Assembly (NCBI GenBank): GCA_041905525.1
Contig: JAYRKY010000004.1
Coordinates: 1-64,000 of the forward strand
Reading direction: 5' to 3'
From: SHVO01 sp041905525
GTDB lineage: Bacteria; Pseudomonadota; Alphaproteobacteria; Rhodospirillales; Rhodospirillaceae
Length of the DNA stretch: 64,000 nt
The first letter of the stretch is position 1, and each line of letters begins with the position of its first letter. Positions 1 through 7,681 of the stretch are shown here, piece by piece. The notes beneath the pieces were generated by a model, which was not told the origin of the DNA, did not search any database, and worked only from the letters and a program-made list of their open reading frames with translations. Both the position numbers and the translations under genes were made by a program.

Positions 1-1104
1 ATAAGCGACGGTGCTGGCGGAAAATCACTCGATCTAAACTTCGCCATAAGAGCGACCAGTTACTCGGTTTCCGGCTATGTCACGACATGGAAAGCCGGTG
101 CGACTTACGAGCCGACAGATGAAGTTCGGTTTCGTCTGACACGCTCGCGGGATATCCGGGCCCCTAATCTGGCGGAACTCTATCAAGCCGGAACCACAAA
201 TATCAGAAGCATCAGAGATCCATTCAATGGCGGGGCAGCGACCCAGGCATATTTTACGACCACAGGAAATCTTGCCCTTGTGCCTGAGAAGGCTGACACG
301 ATCGGTGTTGGAATTATCGTTCAGCCCAAGCGCGTTCCGGGGCTACAAGCCTCGGCGGACTACTACAGCATTCGAATCAAAGACGCGATCGGAACCTTGA
401 ATGCGCAGACGCTTGTGGATCTCTGTTACCTCGGGAATCAAGTCTATTGCGGAGTCATCACGCGCGGCGTCTCGAACGGGGTCAATGTCATAAGTTCGAT
501 CCTAAATCGCCCGTTCAATTACGTCACACAGGAGGCGCGGGGTGTTGATCTTGAGACAAGCTACCGCCTCTCTCTGGCGACAATGAACGAGGCCTGGAAT
601 GGCGACCTGTACTTAAGGGTTCTCGCGACGCGTTATTTGCGAAATTACACTGACACCGGTGTGGTTGGAGATGATCCCACCGATAGCGTCGGCGATCACA
701 GTGGAAGCGGGCCGCCGAAGTGGAGGTACGTCGGCTCCATCACCTACAGTTCACATCCTGTGGAAATTACGCTTACGGGGCGCGGCATCAGTTCCGGGTA
801 CCGCGATACCTCGTTCATCGAATGTGCCGCAAACTGTCCGACTTCGACGTTCAGTCGTCAGACGATCGACAATAATCACGTTGCCGGTGCGCTCTATCTC
901 GACCTCGGCGCGACCTACAACGTGCCGTTCTCGCAGAACCTCGATGCTGACTTGTTCCTGAATATAAGGAACATCCAAAATAAAGACCCAGCTATGGTTG
1001 CTTACGGCAATACCGGCACGGATTTCACGCGCGGACCGTGGAACCCCACCTTGTATGATACACTGGGGCGCGTTTTTCGCGCCGGGATCCGTTGGCGTAT
1101 GTGA
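1..1104 (+). CDS. TonB-dependent receptor, C-terminal part (truncated by window edge)
   Basis: The frame is open from base 1 to the TGA at 1102-1104, giving 367 residues; the start lies outside the window. It is read as the C-terminal half of a TonB-dependent outer-membrane beta barrel. The signature RDIRAPNLAELY near residue 54 is the conserved strand/loop motif of this family, followed by strands rich in alternating aromatic residues and a block resembling the usual LxPEKADT element. Such receptors import siderophores, vitamins or oligosaccharides using TonB-ExbBD energy. The protein ends in RWRM, whereas the family usually ends in Phe or Trp, so the last strand signal is slightly unusual. 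The substrate cannot be told without the plug domain. Family call is firm; ligand unknown. Confidence 0.9.
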   Translation: MSDGAGGKSLDLNFAIRATSYSVSGYVTTWKAGATYEPTDEVRFRLTRSRDIRAPNLAELYQAGTTNIRSIRDPFNGGAATQAYFTTTGNLALVPEKADTIGVGIIVQPKRVPGLQASADYYSIRIKDAIGTLNAQTLVDLCYLGNQVYCGVITRGVSNGVNVISSILNRPFNYVTQEARGVDLETSYRLSLATMNEAWNGDLYLRVLATRYLRNYTDTGVVGDDPTDSVGDHSGSGPPKWRYVGSITYSSHPVEITLTGRGISSGYRDTSFIECAANCPTSTFSRQTIDNNHVAGALYLDLGATYNVPFSQNLDADLFLNIRNIQNKDPAMVAYGNTGTDFTRGPWNPTLYDTLGRVFRAGIRWRM

Positions 1105-1213
1105 ACTCAGGTTCACCGCCCACGCCACAGGAGGGGCGCTCCTGCGATTGCATGTAGCCTTACAGGGATACCGAGGTAAAATCAGGACATATCGGAGCAG
1201 GGACTGGGACGAG

Positions 1214-1612
1214 ATGGGTTACGCGCGTGTTGTCGGACTTTCAGTCCTGTTGCTGTTGGTCGTCGGTGTGATTGTGTGGGTCCGACAGGACCCGCCGCGC
1301 CGCGCGGTTCCGGCGGTGACACAAGCCTACGCGCCGCTCGCGCCGGAAAACGAAACCGCGATTCCCGCGGATGAAACATTTCGGCAGGAGTGCCTTGCGT
1401 CACTGCGCGCCGCCATCCCAGAAGATGCCTATACGGCGATGCTGTTCACGCGGTCAGAGAAATGGGGCATCGTCCTGCGAGCAGACTACACCCTTCCGGA
1501 CCTTCACACGCCGAACGTCAATCGCGTGGTGTGCTCCCGGGGAAGCGACGGGAAGGTGCGCGTGAACGTCGCGTTCGGCCAGAAGGTCGCCCCGCTGGCG
1601 CCGGCCAAATAG
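1214..1612 (+). CDS. small membrane-anchored protein of unknown function
   Basis: 132 residues from the ATG at 1214, preceded by GGGACGAG as a weak ribosome site. An in-frame upstream extension to 998 exists but overlaps the receptor gene and is rejected. Residues about 5-23 (VVGLSVLLLLVVGVIVWV) form one transmembrane helix, followed by a Pro-rich linker and a periplasmic domain of about 90 residues with two cysteines (in FRQECLAS and RVVCSRG) that could pair. No family is recognised. It lies 109 bases after the receptor and 63 bases before the aldolase gene, so it may be transcribed with either. A role as an accessory of the receptor or of cell-envelope assembly is only a guess. Confidence 0.6.
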   Translation: MGYARVVGLSVLLLLVVGVIVWVRQDPPRRAVPAVTQAYAPLAPENETAIPADETFRQECLASLRAAIPEDAYTAMLFTRSEKWGIVLRADYTLPDLHTPNVNRVVCSRGSDGKVRVNVAFGQKVAPLAPAK

Positions 1613-1675
1613 CGAAGGATATTGATGTCGGCGTCCGGCCAAGCGATCCTACGCGCACCACCCCAGGAGGAGAGC

Positions 1676-2440
1676 ATGAGAGCCGCGACCGCCAACGTTT
1701 CCGCGCCGCCCCAGACCGAAGCGGATCTGCGGCGCGACCTAGCAGCTTGCTACCGGATCTTCGACCATCTGGGCTGGGTCGAGCTGATCTACAATCATAT
1801 TACCGTCAAGGTGCCCGGGCCTGAGCGGCACTTTCTGATCAACCCGTTTGGGCTCATGTATCGGGAAGTCACCGCGTCCAACCTCGTGAAAATCGACCTT
1901 GAAGGCCGAATTGTCGGCTCGTCCCGTTACCCGGTGAACCCGGCCGGCTTTACCGCGCACTCGGCGATTCACGAGGCGATACCGGAAGCCCTCTGCATCA
2001 TGCACACCCATACGACCGCCGGCATGGCCGTTGCGTGCAAGAAGAGCGGTCTGACCATGACGAACTTTTATGCCGCGATGCTGCACGGAAAGGTCGCCTA
2101 CCACGACTTTGAAGGGATCACCGTAAATCCCGACGAAAAGCCGCGCCTTGTCGCCAGCCTTGGGCGGAAACGGCACCTCATTCTGCGCAACCACGGACTC
2201 CTGTCGTGGGGTGAAACGATACCTGAAGCTTTCATGAATCTCTGGACCCTCAATCGCGCCTGCGAGATCCAGGTCGCCTCCAGCGCGATGCCTGGTGACG
2301 ATCTTCAGATTCCACCTGAGGTCTGCGCCCAATCGGAGCGCGAAGCCCTGCACACCAAGCCTCAATATGGCGCCGGACGCGATGTCTTTGATGCGCTTTG
2401 CCGCATCGTCGATGCCAAAGACCCAAGCTATCGCAATTAG
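1676..2440 (+). CDS. class II aldolase/adducin family protein
   Basis: 254 residues. The start at 1676 is chosen because AGGAGGAG lies 4-5 bases upstream; an in-frame ATG at 1622 has no such site. The class II aldolase fold is shown by the metal-binding cluster MHTHTTAG near residue 110, by NHITVKVPG early in the protein and by LRNHGLLSWGE near residue 170, where the third metal histidine lies. Members split phosphorylated sugars (fuculose, ribulose) or act on small oxo-acids using a divalent metal; many in alphaproteobacteria are of unknown substrate. Eleven bases separate it from the following FAA-hydrolase-like gene, so the two are likely one operon acting on a shared carbon source. The substrate cannot be assigned from sequence. 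Confidence 0.88.
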   Translation: MRAATANVSAPPQTEADLRRDLAACYRIFDHLGWVELIYNHITVKVPGPERHFLINPFGLMYREVTASNLVKIDLEGRIVGSSRYPVNPAGFTAHSAIHEAIPEALCIMHTHTTAGMAVACKKSGLTMTNFYAAMLHGKVAYHDFEGITVNPDEKPRLVASLGRKRHLILRNHGLLSWGETIPEAFMNLWTLNRACEIQVASSAMPGDDLQIPPEVCAQSEREALHTKPQYGAGRDVFDALCRIVDAKDPSYRN

Positions 2441-2451
2441 CCCCGCAGCCC

Positions 2452-3240
2452 ATGAACACCATTCGCAGCGCCGCCGAATATGTGACGAACGCTCGTCTCG
2501 CACACCGCAAGCTCGGTGCGTTACCTTTGGATCTCCGTTTGGCAGACGAGGCGGCTGCCTATGCAGCCAATGATGCCGCGAGCGAAATCCTCAGCCGCAC
2601 CTTCGGACCTGTGATCGGCTTCAAGATCGGCTGTACGACCGCCGTTATGCAGCGTTATCTCAACATCGATCATCCCTGTTGCGGCTATATGTTCCGTACG
2701 AGCCTAACTCCCAACGGAGCCACCGTCGCCAGGAAGGATTTCGTGCGGCCGGGCGCGGAATGCGAAATCGCCGTGACGCTGGCACAACCCCTGTTGGCCG
2801 AAGATGCGCCGTTTGATCTTAACCGCGTTCGCGCGGCGATCGGGACGCTTCATCCCGCGATCGAAATCGTGGACGAACGCTACGAAGATTGGCGCAGCCT
2901 TGGCGCCGAAACGATGATCGTCGATGACTTTTTCCATGCCGGTATCATTGTTGGACCGGCGGTCGACGGATGGCAGAATCTCGACCTTTCCGCCATCGCC
3001 GGCGTAGTGAAGGTGAACGGGGCCGAAGTCGCGCGCGGGCACGGAACAGATTTGCTGGGCAACCCCTTGAACGGCCTTGTGTGGCTCGCCAATCACTGCG
3101 CCGCACGCGGGAAGGATATGGCCGCGGGGACCATCATTTCGCTCGGCAGTTTCACGCCGGTCCAATGGCTTGCGCCCGGCGACCAGGCAGCAATCGAACT
3201 GGATGGTCTTGGACGTTTGGAGTTCAGCGTCGAGCGCTAA
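2452..3240 (+). CDS. fumarylacetoacetate hydrolase-fold / 2-keto-4-pentenoate hydratase-like enzyme
   Basis: 262 residues from the ATG at 2452; an extension to 2398 would overlap the aldolase gene. The layout matches the MhpD/4-oxalocrotonate decarboxylase branch of the FAA-hydrolase superfamily: GFKIGCTT near residue 55, then GAECEIAVTL, EIVDERYEDW with the acidic metal ligands, NGAEVARGHG and a closing GSFTPVQWLAPGD. These enzymes hydrate or decarboxylate 2-keto-pentenoate-like intermediates with Mg2+ or Mn2+. With the class II aldolase just upstream, a short pathway turning a hydroxy-keto acid into pyruvate and an aldehyde is plausible, as in meta-cleavage or deoxy-sugar acid routes; that pairing is inference. 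The gene converges on the next one with a 3-base gap. Confidence 0.85.
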   Translation: MNTIRSAAEYVTNARLAHRKLGALPLDLRLADEAAAYAANDAASEILSRTFGPVIGFKIGCTTAVMQRYLNIDHPCCGYMFRTSLTPNGATVARKDFVRPGAECEIAVTLAQPLLAEDAPFDLNRVRAAIGTLHPAIEIVDERYEDWRSLGAETMIVDDFFHAGIIVGPAVDGWQNLDLSAIAGVVKVNGAEVARGHGTDLLGNPLNGLVWLANHCAARGKDMAAGTIISLGSFTPVQWLAPGDQAAIELDGLGRLEFSVER

Positions 3241-3243
3241 CCG

Positions 3244-3693
3244 CTATTGGGGTTGCATGACCCACTCTTGAGATCTCTTGCCGCCGGCGTCCTCGATGCG
3301 CGCCACGAGCTTGCCCACCGCGTCCTTGCGATACGTGATCCGTTGCGGGAAGTCGTGCGAGAGGTTCTCGAACACCGCCTCTTTCGGCGTCAGCCGCACG
3401 AGTAGGAAGTCCACCGACTGGACGCCCTTGATGAAGGGCCGGTAGACAATGTTTTCCCCTTCCTCAAGGATCAAGCTGAACTCGAAAAATGTCGTCTTGC
3501 CCTGCTCGATCGTTTGGCTGGACCCTTGCAGCATTCCGGCCTTCGGGGCGGTGTAGCATTCGCGGTATTCGGTCGTGAGTCCGGGCGCTGTTTTCCAGCA
3601 CCCGGACATAAAGGCCAAGTCCTTTAGGTCCGCGGCTATTGCGGGCCGAGCCATTACGACCGTCGCGAGGACGGCACCGAAAAGAATGCGCAT
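3244..3693 (-). CDS. exported DUF6265-like protein
   Basis: 149 residues. The start at 3693 is chosen over the longer frame (to 3771) because it gives a clean signal peptide (MRILFGAVLATVVMARPAIA, cut after AIAA) and because the longer frame would run through the terminator hairpin at 3732-3758. The mature part begins LKDLAFMSGCWKT, the pattern of DUF6265-type proteins, a small lipocalin-like beta-barrel family (LxWLxGxW... then FFEF and HDFPQRI motifs). FENLSHDFPQRITY is typical of the family. Function is unknown; such proteins are thought to bind small hydrophobic ligands. It stands alone: the operon on its right ends in its own terminator just upstream of this gene. Confidence 0.75.
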   Translation of the reverse strand: MRILFGAVLATVVMARPAIAADLKDLAFMSGCWKTAPGLTTEYRECYTAPKAGMLQGSSQTIEQGKTTFFEFSLILEEGENIVYRPFIKGVQSVDFLLVRLTPKEAVFENLSHDFPQRITYRKDAVGKLVARIEDAGGKRSQEWVMQPQ

Positions 3694-3731
3694 CGCTGTT
3701 CCCCCTTTTTCGCTATCGCCAGGCACAAAAA

Positions 3732-3758
3732 AAGCCCCGGGGGATGACCCCGGGGCTT
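3732..3758 (-). terminator. Rho-independent terminator of the 10.8-3.8 kb operon
   Basis: Perfect stem of AAGCCCCGGGG and its complement around a 5-base GATGA loop. On the minus strand the stem is followed by a run of seven T, which is the intrinsic terminator form. It lies 22 bases past the stop of the exported protein at 3781-4896 and therefore closes the five-gene operon that starts at 10783. Confidence 0.9.
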
Positions 3759-3780
3759 CTGACCTCATCACAGCCTTCGC

Positions 3781-4896
3781 TTATCGGCGCTCGGCCGCTT
3801 GTGTCGTCCGCACAGCGCCGGGCTGCGCCGGTGTCGCATCGGCGACCGGGCGGTCCGGGTGGACGATATAGACCTGCGCCATGTCGAGGGTAATGGCGCT
3901 CGAGATTGCGGTGTTCTTGCCGTTCGCATCCGGATAGGCATCCGCGTACTTCTTGACCTGCTGGTGGAATTCCGCCGCCTCGAGCTGCCCGTAGGACAGA
4001 TGGTGCGTGGACCAGCTGGTCAGCCACTTATAGAGCGAATTGACGTCATAATAGCCCGCGATCAAGCCATTGGCGGCGCGCGGCGTCAGCTTCATCTGGA
4101 AGCGCATGTCGCGGATCTGCAGCGAGTAGGGCACGCCCGGGAAGATCTGCCACGGCCATTTGCCGTCTTTGGCTTCCGAGATCAGCACACCGCCTTCGAT
4201 CTTGCCTTTGAACTTCTGGATGATCTTCGTGCCGTAATGCATGTCGACCCGTTGCGTACCGCCCGGCGCGACCTTTTCGCCGGTCGCATCGAGGAGCAGT
4301 GGATCGCGGCCGCGGTAGATCGTGACCGTCACGTCCGGGTCGTCGGACAGGCTGTCAACGTCGGTGATCTCGAGAAGGATCCGGTTGAAGCCGAATCCCG
4401 GGATCTGCTTGTTGGCGAAAAGCTGAAGCTGTCCTTCCGGCCCGCGGAACTGCGAATTGCAGCCGGTGACGTGGAAGAACGCGTTATCGATGCCTTTTTC
4501 GCCCGTCGGGCTGGTGAAGTCGTCCGGGTCGACTTTGCCGTCCAGGTTCAGGCCGTTCGCCGTGTTCCCGGTCACCGTGATATAGTCGAACTTGTTACCC
4601 GGAAGATCGTCCGGGTACATCTTGATCGCTTCGCGCGCCAGCTGGGTCTCGGCGACCGGGCCCAGATTCGGGAAGAGGGTTTTGAAGATTTCGCGCGGAC
4701 CGTTCGGCGACAAGCCCTTCGGACATTCAGCTTTGCCATCCGGCGTTTGATACATCGTCCAGTGCAGTTCGGTCGTCACATAGCCGATGCGACGATCCTT
4801 GATGATGGACTCACCTTCCGCGGCCTGGGCCGACGTGCCGAGCGCAAGGGCCAGCAGAGAGCCGGCTCCCAGTAGCAGTTTGGACATACCCTTCAT
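3781..4896 (-). CDS. exported protein of unknown family, last gene of DUF1592/DUF1552 operon
   Basis: 371 residues. The ATG at 4896 is chosen since GGAGG lies five bases upstream; a GTG start 12 bases earlier would place the ribosome site inside the gene. A signal peptide covers residues 1-26 (MKGMSKLLLGAGSLLALALG then SAQA). The mature protein has no transmembrane segment, few cysteines (AECPKG, HVTGCNSQF) and many Asp/Gly-rich loops. The segment GIDNAFFHVTGCNSQFRGP and the repeated beta-strand pattern around residues 120-260 suggest a jelly-roll or beta-sandwich fold, but no named family is recognised. It follows the two COG4315 proteins with a 36-base gap and is read as a periplasmic or surface partner of them. 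Confidence 0.75.
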   Translation of the reverse strand: MKGMSKLLLGAGSLLALALGTSAQAAEGESIIKDRRIGYVTTELHWTMYQTPDGKAECPKGLSPNGPREIFKTLFPNLGPVAETQLAREAIKMYPDDLPGNKFDYITVTGNTANGLNLDGKVDPDDFTSPTGEKGIDNAFFHVTGCNSQFRGPEGQLQLFANKQIPGFGFNRILLEITDVDSLSDDPDVTVTIYRGRDPLLLDATGEKVAPGGTQRVDMHYGTKIIQKFKGKIEGGVLISEAKDGKWPWQIFPGVPYSLQIRDMRFQMKLTPRAANGLIAGYYDVNSLYKWLTSWSTHHLSYGQLEAAEFHQQVKKYADAYPDANGKNTAISSAITLDMAQVYIVHPDRPVADATPAQPGAVRTTQAAERR

Positions 4897-4932
4897 TTCT
4901 TCCTCCACACTCTCATTTCGTTTGGATAACGC

Positions 4933-6285
4933 TTAACCGCGCCGTCCGCCAAATTCTTCCCGGACATAGAACGCCCGGAATCCGTTTCGTTTGCCCTGCC
5001 ATTCGCCCATGCCGTTACCTTCGATATCGCCCGGCTCCTTGTCGCCGGCGTAGGTATAGACGGGACGTCCGCGGTAAGCCCACACGCGCTGGGCGCCGGT
5101 CTGATTGGCCTGCGCCTCGCGGCCAGTCCTGGGGTCGACCCACACAACCGACCACAATTTGCTCGGAAGCTTCGGGTTTGCGGGGGCTTGGACGTAAGGC
5201 CACATTTTCAAGGCCCGCTCCCAGTTCCCGCCGCCGGCGATGGCAATCCGATACACTTGCGGACTGTCCATGGTGTCGCAGGAGAGCTGATCGAGGGAGT
5301 CGTCGTTGCAGGTATAGAAATAAATCGTCTTGCCGGTTCCATCGGCGAGGAGATCGCCGGTCAGCGAGCTCTGAACCGTGAATTCAGAAGGATGCGACGG
5401 CGTGACTTGCGTAAACACGTTGTGCCAGCCCGGCATATCGCCGCCGTTCAGGCTCTCGCGCTGTGTGTCCTCGGAGAAGGTGTAAACGGGCTTTTTGCGG
5501 AAGGCCCACTGACGTACGCCGGCCGCGCGCTGCACAATCGTCCATTCCCCTTGCGGCGAGGCCGAGGCGGGCGCCGTCACTGGAATCCAGGTCCGTGCGC
5601 AATCGCCCGTGCAGTTTGACTTATTGGCACCGTCGTTGTCCCACGCGTACACCGCGTAGCCCTTGTCGTTCACGACCATGCGGCCCTGGAGAGTCGTGAC
5701 GACATTGAAGCCCGGCGGAACGTTGGGACGGGGGCCGACCGGCAGGCGCGCCGGTGCGTTCCCGCTACCGCCTTCCGGCAATGTGCCTGATCCGCCGTTC
5801 GTCTCGCCGGGCACCTTGTCGAGGATTGAGGTGTAGACGGGCAACTCGTCGTAGGCCCACTGTTTCTTGCCGTCGGGCCGCGTGATGATCGTCCAAAGAC
5901 CCGCCGGCTTGGCATCGTCAGCGGCGAGGAACGGCGGCCAAGTCGCCGCGCACGAGAGGCGCTTATCCAGATCCGGCAGGTCCATCCCCGCAGGCCATGG
6001 ACTCATCATGCCCGCGGTCTGTGTGGTGACTTTGTCCGTACAGGTCGACTTGCCTTTGCCGTCGCCCGAGTAACCCACGCGCATGGCTTTCTGTGGCCAC
6101 ACATAGAGCGTCATCCCGGTCGCGGTCGTAAACACGGGGCCCTCCAGATCGGTGTGCCGCACCTGCACGCCCGGGGGCATCGGCGCTTTCACATAGTCTT
6201 CGACGGCGCGCTGCTGGGCCCCCGCGGCCCCGGTAAACCCGGCGACCGCGAAGCTCGCAATCATACAAACTTTATAAAATCTCAT
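4933..6285 (-). CDS. exported COG4315 (Yx(FWY)xxD) three-repeat protein, copy B
   Basis: 450 residues from the ATG at 6285; GCGAGG nine bases upstream is the likely ribosome site, although a GTG at 6306 is possible. A signal peptide ends near GAAGAQQ. The mature chain contains three copies of the COG4315 / PF03640 secreted repeat: MTLYVWPQKAMRVG...CAATWPPFLA...KKQWAYDELPVYT, then AVYAWDNDG...CTGDCARTWIPV...RQWAFRKKPVYTFSED, then KTIYFYTCNDD...MWPYV...RVWAYRGRPVYTYAGD. The first two carry the paired Cys and Trp-Pro of the family; the third has lost that spacing. Function of the family is unknown; ligand or redox roles have been proposed only loosely. Closely related to the gene upstream, so a tandem duplication. 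Confidence 0.88.
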   Translation of the reverse strand: MRFYKVCMIASFAVAGFTGAAGAQQRAVEDYVKAPMPPGVQVRHTDLEGPVFTTATGMTLYVWPQKAMRVGYSGDGKGKSTCTDKVTTQTAGMMSPWPAGMDLPDLDKRLSCAATWPPFLAADDAKPAGLWTIITRPDGKKQWAYDELPVYTSILDKVPGETNGGSGTLPEGGSGNAPARLPVGPRPNVPPGFNVVTTLQGRMVVNDKGYAVYAWDNDGANKSNCTGDCARTWIPVTAPASASPQGEWTIVQRAAGVRQWAFRKKPVYTFSEDTQRESLNGGDMPGWHNVFTQVTPSHPSEFTVQSSLTGDLLADGTGKTIYFYTCNDDSLDQLSCDTMDSPQVYRIAIAGGGNWERALKMWPYVQAPANPKLPSKLWSVVWVDPRTGREAQANQTGAQRVWAYRGRPVYTYAGDKEPGDIEGNGMGEWQGKRNGFRAFYVREEFGGRRG

Positions 6286-6323
6286 CTCCCGTGACCTCGC
6301 CTTCACGTAACAACCGGCGGCAG

Positions 6324-7661
6324 CTACCGGCCGAATTCATCCCGAATAAAGAACGCGCGGAACCCGTTGCGCCAACCCTGCCACTCCCCGATCCCGTTGC
6401 CTTCGATGTCGCCCGGCTCCTTGTCGCCTGCGTAAGTGTAGACCGGCCGCTTCCGATAGGCCCACACACGCAACGCTCCCGGCGCATTGGCATCCGCCTG
6501 TCGGCCCGTTTTCGGATTTACCCACACAATCGACCACAGCTGATTGGCGGGCAGTTTCGCGTTTGCCGAGGCCTGAACGTATGGCCACATCTTCAGCGCG
6601 CGATCCCAGTTGCCGCCCCCCGCGATGGCAATGCGGTAAACCTGAGGGCTATCCATGAGGTCGCAGGACATTTGGTCCTGAGAGTCGTCGCCGCAGGTGT
6701 AGTGGTAGATCGTTTTCCCGTTCGCATCTGCGAGCACGTCACCGGCAAGGCTCATCTGCTCCGTAAGCTCGGCGGGATTGGGCGGCGCAAGCTGCGTGTA
6801 GACATTGTGCCAGCCCGGCACCTCCGAGCCCGCCAAGCTGGCGCGCCGCGTGTCTTCCGAGAACGTATAGACCGGCTTCTTGCGGAAAGCCCATTGGCGC
6901 ACACCGGCGGCCCGCTGGACGATGGTCCAATCACCTTGGGGCTGCGCCGACGAGGGCGCCAGCACGGGAATCCAAACCCGCGCGCAGTCGCCGGTACAGT
7001 TCGACTTGTTTGGCCCGTCGTTGTCCCATGTATAGATGGAATTGCGCGCTTCGTTGACCACGAGGCGCCCCGCGCGGGTGGTAAGCACGTTGAAGCCCGG
7101 CGGAACGTTGGGGGGCGGGCCCACAACCTCGCGCTCAGCCGGTTCGTCGCCGCCGCGGCGGAATACAGTCCCGGCGCCATTTGTATCGCCCGGACGATCA
7201 TCGAGGTCCGAAGTGTAGACCGGCTGTTTATTATAGGCCCACTGCTTCTTGCCGTCGTTCCGCTCGATGACGGTCCATTGTCCGATCGCCTTCGCGTCGG
7301 CCGGAGCAAGCAACGGCGGCCACGTCTGCGCGCAGGATTTACGGCTTTCGACTTCCGGCAAGTCCAGGCCGGCCGGCCAGGGACTCATCATGCCGGCGGT
7401 CTTCGTCGTGGGTTTGTCTTCGCAGACAGACTTTTCCTTCGGGTCGCCGGCGAAACCGATCCGCATGGCTTTCTGCGGCCAAATGTACAAGGTTTTGCCC
7501 TTGGCATCGGCAAACACAGGACCTTCCATCTCGCTGACGACGACTTGCACGCCCGCAGGCATCGGGACCTTTGCATAGTCCTCGACAAAGCGCTTCTCGG
7601 CGGCGCTTGCGGCGCCGCCGAGTGCGAGACTGGCGATCAGGGTAACGTTGAACAGTTTCAT
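6324..7661 (-). CDS. exported COG4315 (Yx(FWY)xxD) three-repeat protein, copy A
   Basis: 445 residues with a signal peptide (MKLFNVTLIASLALGGAASA). Same architecture as its neighbour at 4933-6285: an N-terminal VEDYAKVPMPAGVQV segment and three COG4315 repeats with TLYIWPQKAMRIG, SIYTWDNDGPNKSNCTGDC and TIYHYTCGDDSQDQMSC, each ending in a QWAY/QWAF/VWAY...PVYT element. Shared blocks such as RAAGVRQWAFRKKPVYTFSE are identical between the copies, while the linker after repeat 1 (GTVFRRGGDEPAEREVVG) is not, which fits an old duplication with selection on the repeats. It starts 20 bases after the DUF1552 gene and ends 38 bases before copy B. Probably periplasmic or exposed on the surface; no lipobox is seen. 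Confidence 0.88.
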   Translation of the reverse strand: MKLFNVTLIASLALGGAASAAEKRFVEDYAKVPMPAGVQVVVSEMEGPVFADAKGKTLYIWPQKAMRIGFAGDPKEKSVCEDKPTTKTAGMMSPWPAGLDLPEVESRKSCAQTWPPLLAPADAKAIGQWTVIERNDGKKQWAYNKQPVYTSDLDDRPGDTNGAGTVFRRGGDEPAEREVVGPPPNVPPGFNVLTTRAGRLVVNEARNSIYTWDNDGPNKSNCTGDCARVWIPVLAPSSAQPQGDWTIVQRAAGVRQWAFRKKPVYTFSEDTRRASLAGSEVPGWHNVYTQLAPPNPAELTEQMSLAGDVLADANGKTIYHYTCGDDSQDQMSCDLMDSPQVYRIAIAGGGNWDRALKMWPYVQASANAKLPANQLWSIVWVNPKTGRQADANAPGALRVWAYRKRPVYTYAGDKEPGDIEGNGIGEWQGWRNGFRAFFIRDEFGR

Positions 7662-7681
7662 CGACGATCCTGATGGTTCGG

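Noticed and set aside
1182..1403. Minus-strand short frames over the small membrane protein
   Set aside because: No ribosome site and no hydrophobic or family pattern; the plus-strand frame gives a clean membrane helix.
3799..4875. Long plus-strand frame (358 codons) opposite the exported protein at 3781-4896
   Set aside because: It is antisense to a gene with signal peptide, ribosome site and operon context; Arg/Val/Asp-rich composition without motifs is typical of antisense frames in GC-rich genes.
6291..7673. Plus-strand frame of 460 codons opposite the COG4315 gene
   Set aside because: Antisense to a gene with clear repeats; no ribosome site or family features, and it ends in the next gene's antisense.
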